Below, piece after piece: positions 24,245 through 28,081 of a DNA stretch of 28,081 nt. The DNA comes from JBOGTC01 sp050692055 (GTDB taxonomy: Bacteria; Chloroflexota; Limnocylindria; QHBO01): the NCBI GenBank assembly GCA_050692055.1, contig JBOGTC010000113.1:1-28081 (forward strand), read 5' to 3'. The translations under genes were made by a program, and so were the position numbers. Below the pieces are notes generated by a model that was given only the letters and a program-made list of their open reading frames with translations, was not told the origin of the DNA and made no database searches. Numbering within the stretch: position 1 is the stretch's first letter; every line of letters starts with the position of its first letter.

Positions 24245-24811
24245 CTACGTCAGCACGTCGAGCGACGTGCTGACCGGGACCGCGTTGGCCAGGCAGTCGC
24301 GCACCGGCGACGTGTCCTGCACGTACTGGCACAGCTCATCGAGCTGCTGGGGCGTCGCGTTCGGCGAACGCACCCAGCTACGCGCGCGGATGGCGCTGAA
24401 GCCGGGCCTCGTCTCCTTCGTCAGGCCAAGGAAGTTCTGCACGTCGATGTCGCCCTCGACCTCGTAGCGCAGCTCGCTGATGTCGATGCCGCGCGCCGCG
24501 GCGTTGGCGACGTAGCCGACGGCGTAGCAGAACCCGAGCGCGGCGAGCAGCAGCTCCACGGCATTCGGGCCGGTGTTCGAGCCGAGCAGCACCGGGGGCT
24601 CGTCGCCCACCAGGCGGAAGGGCTGCGGACGCTCCACGCGCTCACCGTTGTGCACGAACTCGCCGATCTCGGCGTGGTTGAGCGTGCCGTTCTCCCAGCC
24701 GGTCGTGGCCTTGAAGGTGAAGGTCGAGATCGACGGCTGCTCCTTGATGGCGCCGATGGTGGCGACCAGCTGGTCGACATCGATGCCGTTGCGGACGGTG
24801 ACGGTTGCCAT
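24245..24811 (-). CDS. OsmC-family protein
   Basis: This 188-residue OsmC/Ohr-superfamily protein is probably a thiol-dependent peroxidase or related detoxification enzyme. The two conserved cysteines are C95 (ALGFCYAVGY) and C173 (VRDCLANAV). The core TGPNAVELLLAALG and AAARGIDI segments match the OsmC-like branch more than canonical Ohr. The ATG at 24809-24811 has AGGAGG (24817-24822) five bases upstream. It is transcribed divergently from the ECF sigma operon and has its own copy of the GGGAAT-N18-CGTCAT promoter (24847-24876), so it is likely a member of that sigma factor's regulon. Its last codons lie in a long palindrome (24249-24274). Peroxide or organic peroxide as substrate is inference. 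Confidence 0.9.
   Translation of the reverse strand: MATVTVRNGIDVDQLVATIGAIKEQPSISTFTFKATTGWENGTLNHAEIGEFVHNGERVERPQPFRLVGDEPPVLLGSNTGPNAVELLLAALGFCYAVGYVANAAARGIDISELRYEVEGDIDVQNFLGLTKETRPGFSAIRARSWVRSPNATPQQLDELCQYVQDTSPVRDCLANAVPVSTSLDVLT
24249..24274. terminator. 26-base palindrome at the osmC 3' end
   Basis: GTCAGCACGTCG (24249-24260) and CGACGTGCTGAC (24263-24274) are perfect 12-base inverted arms around AG. The element covers the last codons of osmC and stops one base before its stop codon, between two convergent genes. It could end transcription from both sides or protect mRNA ends. No T run follows on either strand, so canonical intrinsic termination is not shown. Confidence 0.45.
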
Positions 24812-24846
24812 GGGATCCTCCTGCGTGCGGGGGTGGTTCGGAGGGC

Positions 24847-24876
24847 ATGACGAGGCGTCTGCATCGGTTTATTCCC
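24847..24876 (-). promoter_or_regulatory. ECF sigma promoter for osmC (GGGAAT-N18-CGTCAT)
   Basis: On the minus strand, GGGAAT (24876-24871) and CGTCAT (24852-24847) are separated by 18 bases. Transcription would begin near 24840, about 30 bases before the osmC ATG. The elements and spacing are identical to those at 24900-24929 and 26700-26729. Confidence 0.75.
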
Positions 24877-24899
24877 GGGGCTGGACCGATCCGCAGGCA

Positions 24900-24929
24900 G
24901 GGAATAATTTCATCCTCCGCCGGCGTCAT
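24900..24929 (+). promoter_or_regulatory. ECF sigma promoter for the sigma operon (GGGAAT-N18-CGTCAT)
   Basis: GGGAAT (24900-24905) and CGTCAT (24924-24929), 18 bases apart, lie about 45 bases before the sigma factor ATG. The -35 resembles the GGGAAT of actinobacterial SigR promoters, although the -10 differs. ECF factors commonly control their own operon, and this copy would provide autoregulation. Confidence 0.75.
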
Positions 24930-24973
24930 ATCCGTGGGCGGGCGCCACGCCCATGCGAATGAAAGGAGGACGG

Positions 24974-25600
24974 ATGGAATCGGAGGCCATGGCGACGACG
25001 ATGGGTCACTCAGCGCCGAATGCCGCGCGATCCCCGTTCGCCGACGTTGTGGACACCAACGCAGGCGCACTGTACGGCTATTGCCTGCGCCTGGCGCGGA
25101 GCCGCGAGGATGCCGAGGACCTACTCCAGGAGACACTGTTGCGTGCCATGAAGGCGTACAGCGGCCTGCGCGAGCCGGAGCGCAGCCGTGCGTGGCTGTT
25201 TACCATTGCCACCAACGCGTGGCGCGATCGCGAGCGGGCACGCGGCCGGCGGCCGGCGACCGTGCCGCTCGACTCGGCGCACGACGAGTTCAGCCTATTC
25301 GCCACGATCGCCATCGAGGATCCGTTTCCCTACTCGGACGAGCTGCACCTCGACTTCCTGCGGCTCTTCGGCGACGAGGACGTGCAGGCCGTCTTCGCCA
25401 CGATCTCGCCGGTGCACCGGCTACCGCTGATCCTGACCACGGTCCACGGGTTCAGCTGCAAGGAGGCGGCCGCGATCCTGGGCGTTCCACTCGGAACGCT
25501 GCTGTCACGGCTGCATCGGGGCCGCAACCAGCTCGAGCGGGGGCTGTGGGAGCACGCCGTGCGACATAGACTGGTGAAGGTGAGCGACGACCATGATTGA
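24974..25600 (+). CDS. ECF-type RNA polymerase sigma factor
   Basis: About 208 residues form a sigma70-family group 4 (ECF) factor. Region 2 (about 28-90) has AEDLLQETLLRA and the -10-recognition segment SRAWLFTIATNAWRD. Region 4 (about 140-195) has the helix-turn-helix FSCKEAAAILGVPLGTLLSRLHRGRNQL. ATG 24974 was chosen for the near-perfect AAAGGAGG (24962-24969) four bases upstream; ATG 24953 and ATG 24989 are alternatives. The gene overlaps its ZAS-type anti-sigma factor by eight bases. The linker between regions 2 and 4 is somewhat long (about 50 residues, acidic). The autoregulatory promoter at 24900-24929 is repeated before osmC and the second methyltransferase. Confidence 0.92.
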   Translation: MESEAMATTMGHSAPNAARSPFADVVDTNAGALYGYCLRLARSREDAEDLLQETLLRAMKAYSGLREPERSRAWLFTIATNAWRDRERARGRRPATVPLDSAHDEFSLFATIAIEDPFPYSDELHLDFLRLFGDEDVQAVFATISPVHRLPLILTTVHGFSCKEAAAILGVPLGTLLSRLHRGRNQLERGLWEHAVRHRLVKVSDDHD

Positions 25601-25841
25601 CTGCCGAGAGGCGGTGGGCCGCATGTGGGCCTACCTGTCGCAGGGGCTGGACACGGACGACACCAGGACGCTCGAGGAGCACCTGGGGGTCTGCCAGCGC
25701 TGCTGCGGCGAGCTCGAGTTCAGCAAGCAGCTGCGGGCGAAGGTCGCCGGCGCCGAGACGGAACGGCTGCCCGGGCGCGTGCGCGCTCGGATCGACGAGC
25801 TGCTGCGAGAGGGTGAGCCACGGCCCGGAGATCAACCATGA
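25593..25841 (+). CDS. ZAS-type (zf-HC2) anti-sigma factor
   Basis: This 82-residue soluble protein has the zinc-binding anti-sigma pattern: C4 near the N-terminus, WAYLSQGLD, and H30-x3-C34-x2-C37 (EEHLGVCQRCCGELEF). An additional C38 follows directly. No membrane helix is present, so it should sense a cytoplasmic signal. In the known ZAS families such as RsrA and ChrR, release of the sigma factor follows thiol oxidation or metal loss; this mode here is inference. It overlaps the sigma gene by eight bases and the first methyltransferase by four. Confidence 0.88.
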   Translation: MIDCREAVGRMWAYLSQGLDTDDTRTLEEHLGVCQRCCGELEFSKQLRAKVAGAETERLPGRVRARIDELLREGEPRPGDQP

Positions 25842-26764
25842 GCGCATTGCACGACGAGGCCCACGCAGGCCACATCGCCGGTGGGGACTACCTCCAGCAG
25901 GAGGCCATCCGCGCCGCGGTCCGCGAGACCTACGGAGCCGTCGAGCCGACCGACCGGCGCGTGGCGGAGCGCTTCTACACCGCTGATGAGCTTGCGGGGC
26001 TGCCCGATGAAACGGTGCGCATCGCGCTCGGAGTCGGGAACCCGGTCAGGCACGCCGAGCTGCAGGCCGGCCAGGACGCGCTCGATCTCGGATCGGGTGG
26101 CGGCATCGACTGCCTGCTCGCCGCGCGGGCGGTGGGGCCAACAGGGAGCGTGGTGGGCGTCGACTTCCTGCCGGAGATGGTGGCGCGCGCGACCTCGGCA
26201 GCGGCCGCTGCGGGGCTGGCCAACGTGCGCTTCGTTCGCGGCGAGATCGAGGCGCTTCCGCTGCCGGACGCATCGGTCGACGTGGTGATCAGCAACGGGG
26301 TCATCAACCTTTCGCCACGCAAGGTCCGCGTGCTTGCAGAGACCTTCCGCGTACTGCGACCGGGCGGGCGGCTGGCCGTGGCCGACCTGGTGCTGGAGCA
26401 CGACCTGCCCCCGGAGATTGTCACCCACCCTGCCGCCTGGGCGGGCTGCCTCTCCGGCGCCCTGTCGGAGACAGCACTGTACAAGGGGCTCCGGCGCGCA
26501 GGCTTTCGCGAGGTGGGGATCGAGTCCCTGCATCCCTTCGGGATCGACGAGTGCGCGCTGTTCCCGCTTTTCAACGATGAGCTGCTCGCCCTGCTTCGCG
26601 ACCGCGTGCCGGCGGCGCGCCACGACCGAATCGCGCAGAGCGTCTTCGTGCACGCCCGCAAGCCGGCGGAGGGGGAGGCGCTCCCCGGTCGTGCCCGCGG
26701 GGAATACGCCGCAGCCTCGGCGGCGTCATCACCGGCAACACCTGCAGCCAGACGAGGCCCATGA
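25838..26764 (+). CDS. ArsM-like SAM-dependent methyltransferase (first of a tandem pair)
   Basis: The 308-residue class I methyltransferase resembles the arsenite methyltransferase superfamily: FYTADELAGLP, GNPVRHAELQ, motif I ALDLGSGGGIDCLLAA (81-96), GVDFLPEMV, SNGVINLSP and LRPGGRLAVAD. The superfamily's GCGNP cysteine is V66 here (LGVGNP) and no N-terminal cysteine pair is seen. C204 (WAGCLSGALS) is kept. As(III) methylation normally needs three to four cysteines, so the substrate is probably something else. Its ATG overlaps the anti-sigma stop by four bases. The last about 30 residues are Ala/Pro-rich and coincide with a promoter (26700-26729) for the next gene, which probably explains the odd tail. 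Confidence 0.85.
   Translation: MSALHDEAHAGHIAGGDYLQQEAIRAAVRETYGAVEPTDRRVAERFYTADELAGLPDETVRIALGVGNPVRHAELQAGQDALDLGSGGGIDCLLAARAVGPTGSVVGVDFLPEMVARATSAAAAAGLANVRFVRGEIEALPLPDASVDVVISNGVINLSPRKVRVLAETFRVLRPGGRLAVADLVLEHDLPPEIVTHPAAWAGCLSGALSETALYKGLRRAGFREVGIESLHPFGIDECALFPLFNDELLALLRDRVPAARHDRIAQSVFVHARKPAEGEALPGRARGEYAAASAASSPATPAARRGP
26700..26729 (+). promoter_or_regulatory. internal ECF sigma promoter (GGGAAT-N18-CGTCAT)
   Basis: GGGAAT (26700-26705) and CGTCAT (26724-26729), exactly 18 bases apart, lie inside the end of the first methyltransferase gene. Transcription would start near 26736, some 25 bases before the second methyltransferase ATG. It is the third copy of the same pattern within 1.9 kb. 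Confidence 0.7.
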
Positions 26765-27549
26765 TGACCGCGCCGACCACCGTTCCGCTTCTCGACACCG
26801 ATGCGCTGCGCGCGTCGATCCGCGACGAGTACGCCGCCGTCGCCACGGATCCCGGGCGCGGCTTTCACTTCCACACCGGGCGGCCGCTGGCGAGCCTGCT
26901 CGGCTACAGCGATGCGCTGCTCGAGGGCATCCCGGAGGAGGCGATCGCCTCCATGGCCGGCACGGGCAACCCGTTTGCGCTGCGTCCGCTGGCAGCCGGC
27001 GACCGTGTCGTGGACTGCGGTTCGGGGTCGGGCGTCGACAGCATGATCGCCGCCCGGCTCGTTGGGCCCGACGGGCGGGTCATCGGCGTCGACATGACAA
27101 CCGCCATGCTTGACACGGCGCGGGGCGCCGCGGCCACCGCAGGCATCGGCAACGTGGAGTTCCGGGAGGGCTACCTCGAGGCACTGCCCATCGAGGACGG
27201 CTGGGCGGACGTGGTGATCAGCAACGGCGTCCTCAACCTGGTACCGGACAAGGCCACCGCGCTGCGCGAGATGCACCGCGTGCTTCGGCCCGGTGGCCGG
27301 CTTCAGCTCGCCGACATCGTTCTCGGTCGCCCGGTCTCCGACCTGTCACGGCAGGACATCGCGCTGTGGACCGGCTGCATCGCCGGCGGACTGCTGCGCG
27401 ACCAGCTGGCCGAGGCCGTGACGCGGGCCGGGTTCATCGGCGTCGAGGTCATTCCCGGCCTTGACGTGTTCGCCGGAGCGCCCCAGCACTCGAATGCGGC
27501 GGCCTTCGGCACCATCGGAGCTGGCATCTACGCCCGAAAGCCACGATAG
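26761..27549 (+). CDS. ArsM-like SAM-dependent methyltransferase (second of a tandem pair)
   Basis: This 262-residue class I methyltransferase is paralogous to the preceding gene. It has RDEYAAVATDP, AGTGNPFALRPL, motif I VVDCGSGSGVDSMIAARLVG (83-102), IGVDMTTAMLD, VVISNGVLNLVPDK and VLRPGGRLQLADI. The ArsM cysteine before GNP is T68 here, while C206 (WTGCIAGGL) is kept. No other arsenic-binding cysteine is seen, so arsenite is an unlikely substrate. The ATG overlaps the previous stop by four bases; ATG 26764 is an alternative. It can be made both from the operon and from its own ECF promoter at 26700-26729, so it may be the main output of the response. Confidence 0.85.
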   Translation: MMTAPTTVPLLDTDALRASIRDEYAAVATDPGRGFHFHTGRPLASLLGYSDALLEGIPEEAIASMAGTGNPFALRPLAAGDRVVDCGSGSGVDSMIAARLVGPDGRVIGVDMTTAMLDTARGAAATAGIGNVEFREGYLEALPIEDGWADVVISNGVLNLVPDKATALREMHRVLRPGGRLQLADIVLGRPVSDLSRQDIALWTGCIAGGLLRDQLAEAVTRAGFIGVEVIPGLDVFAGAPQHSNAAAFGTIGAGIYARKPR

Positions 27550-27565
27550 CCAGGGTCGGTCACGC

Positions 27566-28081
27566 TCAGGTCCGATGCGTCTCGTTGCCGTCCACCAGGG
27601 TGAGCTGGGAGCGTGCGGCCGCGGCAGGCTCTTCCGCAGCGAGCAGCGTCGCCAGGTCCACGTCCAGCACCGCGAGGTCGGCCCGGGCGCCGGGCCGCAG
27701 GTGCCCTTCAGAGCGGGCTCCGATGGCCCGCGCCGGGCCCAGCGTATAGGCCGACAGCGCGCCCACCGCGTCGAGCGCCTCCTCGGGCCGCCAGTCCGGC
27801 ATCGCCTCGCGCGGGAAGCGGCGGTGCACCGCGGCGAAGAGCCCGGTCCATGGGTCGACCGACTCCACCGGTGCGTCAGAGCCGAAGGCGAGCAGCGCGC
27901 CGGCGCGCGACAGCGACCGAAAGGCGTAGGCGTGCGCCTGCCGCCCGGCCCAGCAGCGCTCGACCAGCTCGCGATCGGACGCGGCGTGGATCGGCTGCAT
28001 GCTGGCCACGACGCCGGCCGTGGCCAGGCGCGGACGATCGTTCGGCCGGACGAGCTGCGCGTGCTCCAGTCGGTCGAGCGG
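27566..28081 (-). CDS. amidohydrolase family protein, C-terminal part (cut by window edge)
   Basis: About 171 C-terminal residues of a YtcJ-like metal-dependent amidohydrolase. They include LEHAQL with a probable metal- or substrate-binding His near the edge, VVASMQPIHAASD, LLAFGSDAPVES with the catalytic-site Asp, the ALSAYTLGPARAIGARSEG region, and the closing beta-sandwich motif LRPGARADLAVLDVDL. The N-terminus with the HxH motif lies beyond base 28081. The family hydrolyses diverse amides and formamides; the substrate is unknown. It converges on the second methyltransferase with only 16 bases between the stops. Confidence 0.88.
   Translation of the reverse strand, partial: PLDRLEHAQLVRPNDRPRLATAGVVASMQPIHAASDRELVERCWAGRQAHAYAFRSLSRAGALLAFGSDAPVESVDPWTGLFAAVHRRFPREAMPDWRPEEALDAVGALSAYTLGPARAIGARSEGHLRPGARADLAVLDVDLATLLAAEEPAAAARSQLTLVDGNETHRT

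Noticed and set aside
1..28081. CRISPR array, insertion sequence, integrase or prophage
   Set aside because: No regularly spaced repeats, transposase, integrase or phage structural genes were seen in any frame.

Overview
This is a GC-rich, gene-dense window from an uncultivated-looking soil or freshwater bacterium. The gene repertoire has a Chloroflexota/Actinobacteriota flavour: a Thermotoga-type DAHP synthase fused to chorismate mutase, zinc-ribbon/cyclase/ATPase/TPR giants, an MmyB-type regulator, an LtrA fragment and GTG starts. No rRNA or ribosomal protein gene is present, so this placement is an inference of low to moderate confidence, leaning to Chloroflexota.

Layout. 1-3.1 kb is an eroded accessory stretch. 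It holds the tail of an unknown gene, a zinc alcohol dehydrogenase pseudogene with two frameshifting deletions, a divergent MmyB-like regulator with two palindromes in the shared intergenic region, and an LtrA N-terminal stub abutting a complete SDR oxidoreductase. 3.17-10.07 kb is a full shikimate operon: promoter, leader (short Trp/Tyr-containing ORF, long stem-loop, intrinsic terminator), then aroF-chorismate mutase, aroA, aroC, aroE, an aroK-aroB fusion and aroQ. All seven steps to chorismate plus the chorismate mutase branch are encoded by six tightly spaced or overlapping genes. 10.07-15.2 kb is another patchy stretch: a tRNA-Val-like remnant, an N-terminally truncated TPR regulator flanked by short direct repeats, a predicted hotdog-fold protein, an O-methyltransferase, about 0.75 kb of degenerate DNA and a ketopantoate-reductase-family gene.

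15.2-24.1 kb is signalling and transport. A minus-strand operon encodes a membrane hybrid histidine kinase, a CheY-like receiver and a receiver-cyclase protein. Next to it are a SulP/STAS anion transporter and, divergently, an 1184-residue zinc-ribbon class III cyclase with ATPase and TPR regions resembling mammalian soluble adenylyl cyclase.

24.2-27.6 kb is the most coherent candidate new system. An ECF-type sigma factor, its ZAS-type anti-sigma factor and two ArsM-like methyltransferases form an overlapping operon, with a divergent OsmC-family gene. Three copies of one 12-base promoter pattern, GGGAAT-N18-CGTCAT, precede the sigma operon, osmC (divergently) and the second methyltransferase, suggesting a small self-contained ECF regulon. 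The window ends in a minus-strand amidohydrolase cut by the right edge.
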